This document shows, one piece after another, positions 1 to 11,225 of a stretch of DNA of 64,000 nucleotides. Below the pieces are notes generated by a model. The model saw nothing but the letters and a program-made list of their open reading frames with translations. It searched no databases and was not told where the DNA came from. A program made the translations under genes and the position numbers. Source of the DNA: Balaenoptera acutorostrata (lineage: Eukaryota; Chordata; Mammalia; Artiodactyla; Balaenopteridae); the NCBI RefSeq assembly GCF_949987535.1, contig NC_080082.1, forward strand, positions 46,910,374-46,974,373, written 5' to 3'. Position 1 is the stretch's first letter, and each line of letters starts with the position of its first letter.

Positions 1-1147
1 CTCTGAGAGTTCTAGAGGAAATTCTTTCTTTTGCTTCATTCTAACCCTCTTCGTTATGTACGGCCAGAAAATATCTGTAAAAATTAACCTAAAGCTTAAT
101 GGTTTATGTAAGAATGCCTTAATAAAAATATGTTGGCAAGGTTATTGAACTGTACAATGAAACCCCTCCCACTCAATACTTTTCAGTCTAATTTCTGTCT
201 AAAGCTTATTCAGCAAACCAAAATGCCAATGCTCTCCTTCAATTTCCACTTCTTTGAACCGGCTAATTTACGAATAAGAAAGGATTTATTTGTGTTATTA
301 GCTCCGTGTAACCTCTTCTCGACAAAGTAGCTTTAAATACTGAAATCCTGAGATGCCCAGAGATCCACCAAATATCTGAAGAATGACTTTGATTTCTTTC
401 TGCAAGCTGTGTTTGATTTACATCAATTAGGGCCTCCACATAAGGTATCATATAACAGGAAGGCTAATAACCCAGAAATAACCTCATTAAAAGAGACAGC
501 ACATCGGTCTAAACAGAATGAACTCTAAGCAGAAAAATTAGTGACCTGGAAAGTAGCAGGAAGAGGTAATGGCAGTACCAAGAAAAAATACATTCCCGTT
601 AGCAAGTCAAAGGAGGAAGCACCAGCAATAAAGTAAAAATACAATAGAAGCAGAAGAAGAACATTTTTTTAATGTTTTTAATCTGTTCAAATCCTGGAAC
701 ATACAATTTATATGGCCCTGGTCAAAAATAGTCTCTGAAATCATGCATGTATTCCTTGTAGCCTCAAACATGAGATTCTACGCCCAGCCTGTTCATATGC
801 CAGATGGATTGACTGCATCTTCATGGCCAGGCGGGCTCTGGGGCTCTGAGTTTTCCCCCCATCATGAACAGTTTTGCAGGTTGGTGAGCTTCCTTTTGAC
901 CATTATCCACCCGATCCCAGTTCATGCAAGGTCTTTTTATCACACTGAACTCTGTTCCATGGCACAAACCATCAGGGAAAAAATTCCCCCTCTGCCTCTC
1001 CATATCGATTCCAAGTGCCCTCCCCTGGATTCCCACATTATGGGAGCAAAGTTTGCCAAGAAAATGACTGTTTCCATGAAGACTCACACATGTGGTTTGG
1101 CTAATTTAAAAAAAAGAAGAGAAGAAAGAAAGTGGTTGCATCAGACA
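1..1147. other. Single-copy sequence, no gene recognised
   Basis: I see no known repeat, exon or RNA gene here. The 154-codon frame from 743 to 1207 is not supported: it has no recognisable domain, an opposite-strand frame overlaps it, and its 3' end runs into the L1 that follows. The purine-rich stretch near 1108-1132 directly precedes that L1. Confidence 0.6.
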
Positions 1148-2195
1148 CAGACAATTTCTAATGGCAAGAAGACAAACAATGGGAGAAAGTATCTGCAAAT
1201 GATATGACTGATCAATAAGGGATTAATATCCAACATATATAAACAGCTCATACAACTCAACATCAAACAAACAAACAAACAACCTGATTTAAAAATGGGC
1301 AAAAGAATTGAATAGACATTTTTCCAAAGAGGAAATGCAGATGGCCAACAGGCACATGAAAAGATGCTCAACATCACTAAGCATCAGGGAAATGCAAATC
1401 AAAACCACAATGAGGTATCACCTCACACCTGTCAGAATGACTATCATCAAAAAGTCTACAAATAACAAATGTTGGTGAGGATGTGGAGAAAAGGGAACCC
1501 TCGTACTCTGTTGGTGGGAATGTAAATTGGGGCAGCCACTGTGGGAAACAGTATGGAGGATTTCTCAACAAACTAAAAATAGAACCCAGCATTTCCACTT
1601 CTGGGTATATATATGAAAATAAACAAAAACACTGATTCAAAAAGATACGTACACCCCAATGTTCATAGCAGCATCATTTATAATTGCAAGATATGGAAAT
1701 AACCTAAGTGTCCATCAAGATGAATGGATAAAGAAGATGTGGTATGTATACAATGTAATACTACTCAGCCATAAAAAAAGAATGAAATCTTGCCATTTGG
1801 AGCAACACTGATGGACTTGGAGGGCATTATGCCAAGTGAAATAAGTCAGAGAAAGACAAATACTATATATATCACTTATGTGTGGAATCTAAAAAATACA
1901 AAAAACTAGTGAATATAGCAAAATAGAAGCAGACTCACAGATATAGAGAACAAACTAGTGGTTACCAGAGGGGAGAGAGAAATAAGAGGCAATATAGGGG
2001 TAGGAGAGTAAGAGATACAAACTATTAGGTATGAAATAAGCTACAAGGATACGTTGTACAACACAGGGAATACAGCCAATATTTTATAATAACTATAAAT
2101 GGATTATAACCTTTAAAAATGTGAATCACTATATTGTATACCTTTAACTTAAATAATATTGTACAGCAACTATACTTCAATTTTGTAAAAAGATG
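1148..2195 (+). mobile_element. 5'-truncated L1 LINE: end of ORF2 plus 3' UTR
   Basis: The sequence follows the standard order of an L1 3' end: the segment read as 'aaaatgggcaaaagaattga' near 1293, the 'caaatcaaaaccacaatgag' block near 1396, the 'actcagccataaaaa' block near 1764, 'aagtgaaataagtcagaga' near 1837, then a purine-rich 3' UTR and an A-rich end near 2190. Frameshifts and stops break the ORF2 frame throughout, so this is a dead, fairly old copy. I found no convincing target-site duplication. The remnant contributes no working protein. Confidence 0.9.
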
Positions 2196-4525
2196 AAAGA
2201 AGCCATAAAAAAAGAAGACATGGAAGAAGGAACATATCCATGCTGGACTCAAGCTCCTGGTATCTGGACCGTCTGGCTCTCCATAGGAGATCTCACAAGG
2301 CTACATTCATGTGGTGCCTAATTCCTGAGCAAACAGAGTGATGCCTACACAAAAAAATCATAACTAAGCTTTAAATTGATACATGTTTTTGTATAGCAGA
2401 TTAAGACTGGGATTGCAATTGAGTCAGTGGGAACATCCTGGTTATCTCTTACTCAAATTTTCCATTGGCCATTCCTGGGCAGGTAAAGCCACCAGATAGA
2501 AATCACTTCTCCAGGGACCCTTGGCTTTGGAGCAGTGCTTCAGCAGCAGGAGACACAGGACCCTCAGTCTTTTCTCAGCCCAAGAAGAGAAAGACGAAGG
2601 CCGCCATGAAGAGCAGGAATCAGAGGCCTGGGAGACCCAGGGTAGAGGGCTAAGGCCTCAGCCCCAAATGACCCACGCTGGGGCCACCAGGCTTCAGGGC
2701 CTCGGGACCAAGCAAGGGCTCTCCCTGGTCATTTAGTTTGTGTTATTCCTCTCCTACGCCACCCTGCTCCAGCACTTGGGTTCATCAGAGTTCAGAGTCC
2801 TGGGCTCCCGAGCAGAAGACCTAATCTTGGGTTGAGGTTGAAGGATCAAAGAGGAAAAGATGGAAGCAGCTGACTTTCTAAAGAAGTCTGACAGGAAGTC
2901 TGGTACTTCTTGCACCCAACCTTTCTGCTCCAATCTGGCCCCCACGAAATCACACACGCAGATGTGCATGTGACTACGTGACATGTGGCCTGGGCCACTA
3001 GGTCAACACACTGCTCCTGGCTTCAAGCCCACAATCCCCTTCCTTTCCCAAACGAACCCTCTGATGCAGCCGGTCCTCCTCTCCCCACTCAAGCCAAACT
3101 CATTCCTCCCTTCTCGCCTTCATCCTCATGCCCCTTCCTGGCCCCACCAACGCCACCCAGAACCCTCCTTCCTCCCCTCATGTCCTTGTGGACACAGCCT
3201 CAAGGGCCAGCTCCCTGCCCTTCCTGATGATTCTCTGTCATTTGCAGCATCACCTCCTGGCCTAACTCCAGAATCCCATGGTCCCTCCCTCCCATCCTTT
3301 TTTTCTTTTTTCTTTTTTTTTTTTTTTTGGTTTTGTTCCTTAACTATTCTCAGACGGTGACTAAAGAGAGAGAATGCTGCTTCTCCAGGACACACACCAT
3401 GGACTTGGGTTCTTGCATGGGGCAGACAGGGAATTCCGTGCAGGGGACTGGATGAGGACGTTGTGAATGGAGGGACTAAAGTGGGCAGCTGTTGCTGTGT
3501 TGGACCAGTGCTGCCAAATGTTCTCTTTTACTAAAAAAAATATTAAAGCCAGAAATGAGTATTTTTGTGTGAAATCTCCTAGAATTGGCAACCAATCCGA
3601 TAGCAATTTTAAGCATGAGTTGGCCAACTAGAGTCTACTGGTGGCGAAACCAGCCCTTGGGCTATAGGCTGCATGCTCCCTCCCAGGAGATAGAGGGCAG
3701 CTCCCTGCAGGCAGCAAGTGCCCACCTCTCCCCCCAGGTGCAAGAGCTGTGGCCTAGGGGTGGGAAGATGTCACAGTCTGGGAAGAATCCAGGGCCATCT
3801 TGCTCCTTATCTCCCAGGAAGACACAATCCTTCCTCCTCATGTGCCCGCCCACTGCGGGTGGGGACATCTTGGCTTTCCTCACAGCATCATTAAGGCATA
3901 GAAAACAACGCTAAAGTGTTTCATTCGACTTCGTGAGGATTGCCAGAAGAGCTAAGAGCTTCTTAAGCAGATTCCTTCCAAGCCATTTGGGCCCCTTCTA
4001 TAAATAAAGCTTTAGACAATTTCGGAAAAGCATATTTATTTATCTGATAGATCATAACAGTTCCTTCGGTGCCTTTAGCCCTGTGGTGTGATCTTCGAGC
4101 ACTTAGCTCCCTTTCACTTAGTTAGGCCACTTTCTGGGAAGCAAAAAAGGTGTTAACCCCTTGGACGAGCAGACGCCCGACATGATGGGGTCCTCCTCGC
4201 GGTGGGTCTCACTCCGATCCGAGCCATTAACATGAAGGCGGCAGCAGATGCCAAAGGAAATTATTAATAAGCAGAGGCTGGATGACTCCAAGCCAGCAAA
4301 AACACTTCTAAAGTGGCGAACAGCTAAAGGAAAGGGGCAGAATAAGGGAGGAGGAAATGACTGTGTCCTTCTCAAAACAGCAGGTAGGGGAAAAAAGGAA
4401 ACGGAAAGACAAACAAGTCGGAGACAAGTGATTACAAAGGAAACAGTTCTTTCCCTCTTGGGTTTCACCTGCCTCAATTTCTGGTCCAAGAATTGCAGCT
4501 TTTGTTGGCTCAAATTGTGCAGAGG
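2196..4525. other. Single-copy sequence with a T-rich tract and a CpG patch
   Basis: No exon or named repeat is recognised across this 2.3-kb stretch. A T-rich tract lies at 3298-3328 and may be the A-tail of an unrecognised minus-strand retroposon. A patch at about 4155-4240 is unusually rich in CpG and is followed by AT-rich sequence with TTATTAATAA. The frames at 2983-3360, 4118-4513 and 4248-4733 overlap each other on opposite strands and show no domain, so I treat them as chance. Confidence 0.55.
3298..3328. repeat. T-rich low-complexity tract
   Basis: About 31 nt that are almost all T with two C interruptions. It could be the reverse complement of a poly(A) tail, but the sequence on its right does not match a SINE or L1 that I know. 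Confidence 0.8.
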
Positions 4526-4742
4526 AATGCTTTCTCAGCCTTTAACATTATTGATACTTGGGAGCTGGAAAATCTTGGTTGTCAGGGGCTGTCCTATGGG
4601 TTGTAGGATGCTTTCTAGCCTCACTGGTCTCCACCCACTAGATGCCAGGAGTGCCTTCCTCTCCAGGTGTAGAACCAAATGTCTGCAGACATGGACAAAC
4701 GTCCCCCAAGGGAACAGAATAGCTCCTGGTTGAGAACCACTG
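4526..4742 (-). mobile_element. MER20, non-autonomous hAT-Charlie DNA transposon
   Basis: The right end reads GGTTGAGAACCACTG, the inverted copy of the CAGTGGTTCTCAACC start of MER20. The internal block around 4632-4650, 'cacccactagatgccagga', is the diagnostic MER20 core, and 'gtcaggggctgtcctatggg' near 4580 also fits. Length (217 bp) matches the family's ~219 bp, so this is a near-complete copy. The left terminal repeat is decayed and I see no 8-bp duplication, as expected for an element that old. MER20 copies are known to have been co-opted as endometrial regulatory elements in placental mammals; nothing here shows that for this copy. Confidence 0.85.
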
Positions 4743-4794
4743 GACTGGACATAGAGATGAACTTGAGAATCAATGCACAAGAAATAGCAGAGAT

Positions 4795-5010
4795 CCAGAA
4801 CCTTGGAGAGAGCCAACCTGGGTTCAAATCTCAGCTCTGCCAGCTCTATGGTGACCTTGGTCAAATTACTTCCCATCTGGGTCTCAATTTTCTCATCTGT
4901 AAAGTAAGATGATACTTACCATGCCAACCACATAAGATTATGCCAGAGTTAAAATGTCATTCGTATCATGTTCTTAGCATAAAGTGCCACACAATAAGAA
5001 ATCACATATC
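4795..5010 (+). mobile_element. MIR, ancient tRNA-derived SINE
   Basis: The core 'cctgggttcaaatctcagct' near 4819 and 'tgaccttggtcaaattactt' near 4852 are the conserved MIR body, followed by 'ctcatctgtaaagtaagatg' near 4892 and a decayed 3' end 'cataaagtgccacacaataag'. This is a long MIR copy in forward orientation, directly after the MER20. Confidence 0.88.
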
Positions 5011-5213
5011 ACCTATTATTATTGTAATATTTATTATCAGGAAAATGGTCTCTGTCACAACTTAACACACATTTTCCAATCCCTTTAACCAGTTGTCTTC
5101 CATCACAAGAAGCCTTTGCTGTGTGATTGATTAGTATTAACAACACCTCCCCCAATAAATAAAAAGTTATATTGCATGAAATCCTGCCACAGACCCTTAA
5201 ACTACTTGTATTA

Positions 5214-5620
5214 GTTAGGGTTGGTTGTAAGTGACTGGAATCCACTCTTAAACAGGAGAGGGTGTCCTAGAATGCTGTGGGGCAGCCTCAGCTTCCATAA
5301 TCAAAAAGGAAGGCTGTGAAACCAGGCTCAGCAAATGGCAGAACCAAAGCAAATCTGGGGGCTTAGTAGCGGGGGTCAATCCATGCTCCTGTCCAAGCAC
5401 GGCCTCTAGAAACAATCTGTACCAATCTTTTTGTTTCTGTTCCTTCATCACCTTGTTCAAGATTCAAAGTCCCAGAAGAGAATATGACTGGCTAGGCTGG
5501 GACCACATGCTCACCCCTGGCCGGGGCGGGATGGCACTTTGGTTGACAGGCCTACAAAGGCTGTCCACAGTGGGGGAACAGGAAGTGTCTTTTTCTAAAA
5601 GGAAATCGGAGTATCATTAC
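5214..5620. repeat. Probable old interspersed repeat, family not named
   Basis: The start 'ttagggttggttgtaagtga' and later 'gactggctaggctgggacca' with 'catgctcacccctggccggg' have the feel of a widespread ancient mammalian repeat whose body carries 'attggcc..ctgggtcacatgcccacccctg'-type segments. I cannot name the family with confidence from memory. No coding capacity. Confidence 0.3.
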
Positions 5621-7185
5621 TCCCAAGAATGTCACAAGGATATTGGGGGCTGAATGGGCAGAATCAACAAATGCTCACCATACACTGTACCCCAGAATGC
5701 ACCCATCTACCCTTTGCTGGGGCCATAGCTGTGTGTTCCTTCAGCACAGAAAGTAGAAATACCCCCACCAATTCAGGATTCACTTCGTACTCCATCACAA
5801 CCTCCCAAATAAGGCCCCATCCTTTAGAGGGCTCTGACATCCCAACCAAAGAAGAAGGCCACCACTGGAGAAGGTGGTAGATGAGAAGGCTGGGGCACTT
5901 TGTCCTCTGGCCAGGAACACCACCAGGCATCATTCGTCCTCCAGGCTCTGAGGCCTGTGCCCCGGGACCCATCTCCAGTCGGCACTTCCTCACCTCACTC
6001 CAGAGGGACAATATCTGGCCTCTACACTCAGTCTTCCCCACCCCCACTCCATTCCCACTCGTGTCTGATTCTTGCCTCTGAACATGAAGATGAGCTTGAT
6101 ACAAGCACACCTGGATATAAGTCCCTGGAGCTAATTAATCGAGAGTCTCCTTTATTAAATAAGCCTACAGAGAAGCACAGGAATGAACATGGCCTCCGTG
6201 GGTTTGAAGCTGAATGTTGAGCCGAGTGAGAGAGAGGGCTGGTGGGTTTGGAGCTATTGATTTGTCAAGATGAGAAACCCAACCTGCGAGCCATCCTTTC
6301 TGCTGAGGTTACCATTTTAGGTCGGAAGATGCTCTTGGCACTAAAGCATGGCATGAAAGCTTCCCTTAGATGGCAGGATAAGGGAAATGTTAGACACGCA
6401 GTGAGAGCAACTTGGCACCCGAGATTTATTAATATTTTAAATGTGGAAGGCATGTGTTCCAGGGCTGACTCATTGCTTACTGAGGAAGAATCCAGGTAAA
6501 CAAATTCCTAACATCATTAAAAACAAAAGCCTCACCTTTGCAACTTGTTCCTTCATCAGATAACGATGATGAGCTAATTACTCAGATATAAGCATTATCT
6601 TTCAGACAAAAGGATGAAAGGGCTTAACTATGTATCTGTGGTTTCTCCATCATAACATCCTTGGAGACAAAACTTAAATCATAATTTTATTAATGACACA
6701 CAGAGGATGGGATCAATTTTTCCATAGACTCAGAACTTGGCAATGAAAAGATCAGACAGAAAAGTTGAAGAAAAGAAATAAAGTAAACCTGGGACACTCT
6801 GTTCTCCACATAGAGCTTTTTCTTCTCAGCTGAATCTGAAAGAGAAATAAAAATAAAATAAACAAAAAACCAGAGGTCATTTTATGGGCAGATTCCAGCT
6901 CTAGGGGTCCCTGTGATTTGTTCAAAGGAAACCGACCCCTTCCCCATGCCCCTTGCAGAGATGGCTTGTCCTGCTGGTACCCATCACATCAGTCAATCCA
7001 GGTGATAAGAACAAAAGTCACTTAAGACGGCTGCTTCAAACCCCACCAATTACTTGAGCCTCGTGATGAATGAAAAGAAAAAAAATATCCATCAAAACTT
7101 CAAAAGGAGTGAAAACTCAGGCACAAAATCAGTCAGTTAAAACTGTTTTTTTTTTTTTTTTTCTATCTGACTAGCAGAACCATTT
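5621..7185. other. Single-copy sequence, no gene recognised
   Basis: Neither strand shows a recognisable exon. The 148-codon minus frame at 5664-6110 overlaps three plus-strand frames and has no domain. Around 6120-6180 and 6540-6720 the sequence is AT-rich with TAATTAAT/CTAATTACT-type motifs that resemble conserved non-coding DNA, which I cannot test here. A pure T run at 7146-7162 precedes the next SINE. Confidence 0.5.
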
Positions 7186-7455
7186 AAGAGCCTTGAGGCA
7201 ACTTCCCTGGTGGCGCAGTGGTTGAGAATCCGCCTGCCAATGCAGGGGACACGGGTTCGAGCCCTGGTCCGGGAAGATCCCACATGCCGCAGAGCAACAA
7301 AGCCCATGTGCTACAACTACTGAAGTCTGCGCGCCTAGAGCCTGTGCTCTGCAACAAGAGAAGCCACCGCAGTGAGAAGCCAGCACACCGCAACGAAGAC
7401 ACAACACAGCCAAAAATAAATAAATAAATTTATTTTTAAAAAAAGATCCTTGAGG
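7186..7455 (+). mobile_element. CHR-type tRNA-derived SINE, full length, with target-site duplication
   Basis: The body starts at about 7200 with ACTTCCCTGGTGGCGCAGTGG and contains the tRNA-like A box (TGGCGCAGTGG, 7211-7221) and B box (GGTTCGAGCCC, 7254-7264) of an internal RNA polymerase III promoter. It ends in an AAATAAATAAATAAA-type tail. The flanks AAGAGCCTTGAGG (7186-7198) and AAGATCCTTGAGG (7443-7455) are a 13-bp target-site duplication with one mismatch. This SINE class marks whales and their relatives. It copies itself using L1 machinery and carries no protein gene; frames read across it are artefacts. Confidence 0.95.
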
Positions 7456-9647
7456 GCCTTCAAAAACCATCTACTACCAGACTATCAGCTGAAAAAAGGT
7501 GCCTTATTAAGGATAAAATGTTAAAGAGAACATCCGACACTGTATTTCATAATTAGACTTTCAATTTCATACATACGTTCCAACTGCATTTTATAGTTTG
7601 GTCTGGAACATAGGCCTGGGGTCACTGAGCCCCCGGGGTGTTTCTCTCCCCAGATCTCTCTCTGAGGACAGTCCTACCTGCTGTAAAGCCTGGATCTGGA
7701 AGGCTTCTTCTGGGAAGACTTCTCTCTCCATCCCCTTCCGCCCTTGTTTTCCCCTTTCTTGTCTGTTGCTCTCCCCTGGGACGCCCCGCACTGGGAACAG
7801 CATCTATTATGTTTCCCTTCATTGTCCACACTGAGTGGACCCCGCTTCCCACACCAGGCTGCAAGCTCCTGTGCGCTGGGGCTCTGAAGTCTTCATCTCC
7901 CTCCAGCACCTGGCCCAGGATGGCTGCCTTCCGGGACGTGGCAGGCGAGTGAATTAAGCTGCTAAGTGGGAGCAGCCCCAGGCCAGGATGACAGGCACAA
8001 GAAAAGAGTTACCAACTACTTTCAGGTGTTATCACAGAGGACCAGCCAAGGGTGAGAGCCAGGAAACTCCAGCCTGGGCAGCTGGGTGGTGCGCTCCACA
8101 GGCAGGTCTGGGCCACCTTGCAGAGTCCTGTGGTGGGTTTTGCCTTGAACAGAGGGTTGATTCAGAACTAACTGGGAGGCTTGATTCTCCCTGATCGTTT
8201 CTTGACACCCAAGCTGGTAGATACCCTCTGTCTCAGCATGTGACATGGGAGCTGTAAATTCCCCTGGAGACCTATCCTACTAGGTCAGATGCTATCACTC
8301 CCCAGGGTCCTCTTCACTGGGACCTGGGTTTATAGAGGAGAGAGAAATCAGCCCCAATGCAGAGGGAGAGAATGGCAATCAGGGAAGGCTTCATGGAGGA
8401 GAGGGCAGAGCTTGTCTGTGCTACAATCCCACGGCACAGGTGCCCGTGTTCACAAAGTTTGCACACCTCTACGGAGCGTGTGCTCACCCCTCCCGTGGTG
8501 TACATGCACCTACTTTGTCACCTGTGTCTGACACTTAATGCATGCCCCATAAATATAAGATAGAAGTAGCAAGGAACAGCTTGAAAAGCAAATCTAGCCT
8601 GACTTTGCATACTCTCTGGAGAGCCAGTCCTTTTAGAGATTACATTTGACTGCCTTTTGTGAGGCATCTGCTCTCAAGTTCCCCAGAATCCTTGCCACAC
8701 CCTGTAGTCTTATAGCAGATCCACTTCGTTCAATTTACATTACCTGAATGGCCCTGGTAGGCTTCTGCATTTGCTACCCTTGCCATATATGAAGAAAACC
8801 ATAGGATACTGAAATGAAAGGTAGGATTCTGATAAGAAGAAATGAATCCAGAGGCAGTGCAGATGGTAGGAAAGCAAGGATGAAAGGATGAATATAAGGG
8901 TGTTCTCTGGGGTGTGTAGGAATGGTGAGGGGTCAGCTATAGCTGTCATAAAGGAAGGGATGTGCACAAGTGGGAAGGTAAGAGCCTGATTATAAATAGA
9001 GGCAAGATGGGACCTGCTCTCTGGGGCCAGGACAGCGGAAATCTGACCTTGGCCCCAAACTATCATTTTCAATCCATCTTGGAAATTTTTGTCATGTCTG
9101 CATACCATCTGTTCTTAAATTTACTAAAAAAAATTTGCCTAACTTAAAAAAAAAAATCCATCCTCACCCTGAGAAATGAGCTCTATCAAATTCATGATTT
9201 TCATGTGCTAGTTACAAATCTTCTAATGTATTTTTATTTTAATGAAAATATTACCCCAAAACATCTTTCTGTTACCACCTCAAAGTATTTAACCCACTGA
9301 TCTAGGGATTCAGGTTCTACAATGGGAATCACTCCTTAGTCTTTCTTTTGTCAAAAAGCAAGACCATGACAAAGATTTTCACTCAAATGAAGCCACATTT
9401 GGGGGGAAACAAGTCAGCCTTGCTGAATCAGGGTGTCTTTGCTCAGCTCTCCAATTTTGAGACTCAGAATCCTTTTGGACTTTTCCTGTCTCAGTGCCAG
9501 TGAGTCATAGATTGTGTTTATTCTTCTAATCCATTCTCCAATCTCCCCTCAACTTCTTCCAGCCTCTCCCTACTGACTAGGGCACGATGAGTGGGGTGGG
9601 CCAATGCCACCTGAAGCTCAACTTGGCAACAACTGAACCCATTCTGA
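7456..9647. other. Single-copy sequence, no gene recognised
   Basis: No exon, RNA gene or securely named repeat. The cluster of overlapping frames at 7591-7952 on both strands comes from a C-rich segment and shows no domain. The segment near 8375-8400 ('gggaaggcttcatggaggag') resembles a fragment of a dispersed ancient repeat also glimpsed near 36070 and 58240. From 9100 to 9300 the sequence is AT-rich with short A runs. Confidence 0.5.
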
Positions 9648-9885
9648 GTAGATGGTGGAGCCAGACTGCTGGGCTCACAAGCCAGCCCCACCACTTACAC
9701 CTGTGTGATTGCAAGCACACGGCTTAGCTCCTTCACACCCTATTTTCATTATCTGCAAAATGGGCATGGTAATACTAACCACCAGGTAGGGCCGAGCAAA
9801 TAAGTCCATGCATGTAAACACTTAGAACAGTACCTAGAACATAAAAACCCTCAATGTGTGAGCTATCATTATAGTTATTATTTAT
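9648..9885 (+). mobile_element. MIR SINE, near full length
   Basis: Recognisable MIR order: 'ggagccagactgctgggctc' near 9658, 'ccaccacttacacctgtgtg' near 9688, 'attatctgcaaaatgggcat' near 9749 and the 3' end 'acttagaacagtacctagaa' near 9820 followed by 'tatcattatagttattattt'. Forward orientation. Degree of decay fits an ancient pan-mammalian insertion. Confidence 0.88.
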
Positions 9886-10009
9886 TATTGTATCCCACTT
9901 AATAGATCTTTCCCAAACACCCTATTCTTCAAAGGTCTCAAACTCAATCCCCACCCTCCTTGTCTTCTACCCAGCTCTGCTGTCTCTTCCTGGGAGGAAG
10001 CCGTTAAAT
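9886..10009. other. Short single-copy stretch before an L1 insertion
   Basis: C/T-rich sequence whose last bases (CCACCCTCTC...) are the target site duplicated by the L1 that follows. Nothing else recognised. Confidence 0.5.
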
Positions 10010-10595
10010 CCACCCTCTCTTTTTTTGTTGTTTTTTTTTCATTTTTATTTTTTATCCACTTTATTGAGATATAATTGTCATGTAAAAATTTTTAAATTTT
10101 TATTGGAGTATAGTTGATTGACTATGTTTTGTTAGTTTCTGTTGTACAGCACAGTGAATCAGTTATACATATATCCACTCTTTTTTTAGACTCTTTTCCC
10201 ATATAGGTCATTACAGAGTACTGAGTAGAGTTTCCCGTGCTACACAGTAGGTCCTCATTACTTATCTACTTTATATACAGTAGTGTGGAGAAGATGTGGT
10301 ACATATATACAATGGGATATTACTCAGCCATAAAAAGAATGAAATTATGCCATTTGCAGCAACGTGAATGGACCTAGAGATTGTCATACTGAGTGAAGTT
10401 AAGTCAAACAGAGAAGGACAAATATAGTATGATATCGCTTTTCTGTGGAATCTAGAAAAATTTTACAAATGAATTTATTTACAAAACAGAAACAGAGTCA
10501 CAGATGTAGAAAACAATCTTATGGTTACCAGGGGGGTTGGGGGGAGGGATAAATTGAGAGATTGGGATCGACATAAACACACCACCCTCTCTTTT
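10010..10595 (-). mobile_element. L1 insertion with twin-priming inversion and 14-bp TSD
   Basis: The insertion is bounded by the identical 14-bp direct repeats CCACCCTCTCTTTT at 10010-10023 and 10582-10595. Inside, 10085-10287 is the last part of an L1 3' UTR in minus orientation ('agtagagtttcccgtgctac' is the reverse of the usual L1 3' UTR). 10288-10581 is the preceding part of the same L1 (end of ORF2 and proximal 3' UTR, with 'actcagccataaaaagaatg' near 10322) in plus orientation. The two parts meet in L1 coordinates with only a few shared bases (CACAC). This is the hallmark of twin priming: one minus-strand insertion whose 5' part was inverted. T-rich sequence at 10024-10084 is the A-rich tail, with an odd extra segment. 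Confidence 0.92.
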
Positions 10596-11103
10596 CCACC
10601 GTACTCCCACTCTTGGACCAATCTCTATTCACTTCATTCCCAGGTCCCAGAATCAGCCTCCAGCAAATTGCATCTCTTACCCCATCCATCCAATTGACCT
10701 AGATCACCTTTCTGTACCTTTGCTCTGTAATAGCCAATATTTCCCTATTTTCTGGCCACTCAAGAGCAAGTTCTCTGAAAGACTTCCAAGTCCAGCCACA
10801 CTTGACCTCACACAGTCCTGTCACCTGTATCTCGTATTGACCCGACCACACTATCTTCCTGGGACAGATCTTTCCACCACTCCCCAAATGGGTATACTAA
10901 GACCACCTATGCACATTCCCCATTGCTCTCACCACTCCTGGCCCTGAAGCCCTCTTCATAGTTATATGACCAAGTCCCCCTCTTCAAGCAGCACATCTGG
11001 CTCCCATTGCTCCCATTATGGCCCAGGAAGTTGGCAAGAGACCTAGATCCATTTATTCTCCGAGCCCTGCTGTCTGAGGTTGTGGAGAAACGAACCTAGC
11101 TAA
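10596..11103. other. Single-copy sequence, no gene recognised
   Basis: C-rich sequence without a recognisable exon or named repeat. The opposing frames near 10699-10947 are short and domain-less. It may be part of an old decayed repeat, but I cannot name one. Confidence 0.45.
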
Positions 11104-11225
11104 ACCAATCACAGTCTTTGGGAGTCCTCAGTGACTGGTCCAAGTGAATCAGGCGAACCAATCAGAATCTTTCTAGAGGTCACACTGATTGGTCCAAGTG
11201 AGTTAGCTGAACCAATCAGAGTCAT
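11104..11225. repeat. Imperfect ~54-bp tandem repeat with CCAAT boxes
   Basis: The hexamer CCAATC recurs at 11105, 11158 and 11212, a spacing of 53 and 54 bp. Units share the segments GGTCCAAGTGA and GAACCAATCAGA, so about two and a half copies lie head to tail. Each unit also carries an ATTGG-type inverse CCAAT box (for example GATTGGTCC near 11187). This could be part of an old transposon body or a local duplication; it could bind NF-Y in principle, but that is inference. Confidence 0.7.

Noticed and set aside
743..1207. 154-codon plus frame
   Set aside because: No domain; opposed by a minus frame; ends inside L1 sequence.
4248..4733. 161-codon plus frame
   Set aside because: Its second half is MER20 transposon; the first half is opposed by a minus frame.
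5664..6110. 148-codon minus frame
   Set aside because: Three plus frames overlap it and no domain is recognisable.
7211..7264. tRNA-like A and B boxes
   Set aside because: They are the internal promoter of a tRNA-derived SINE with a target-site duplication, not a tRNA gene; the same holds for the other five SINEs.
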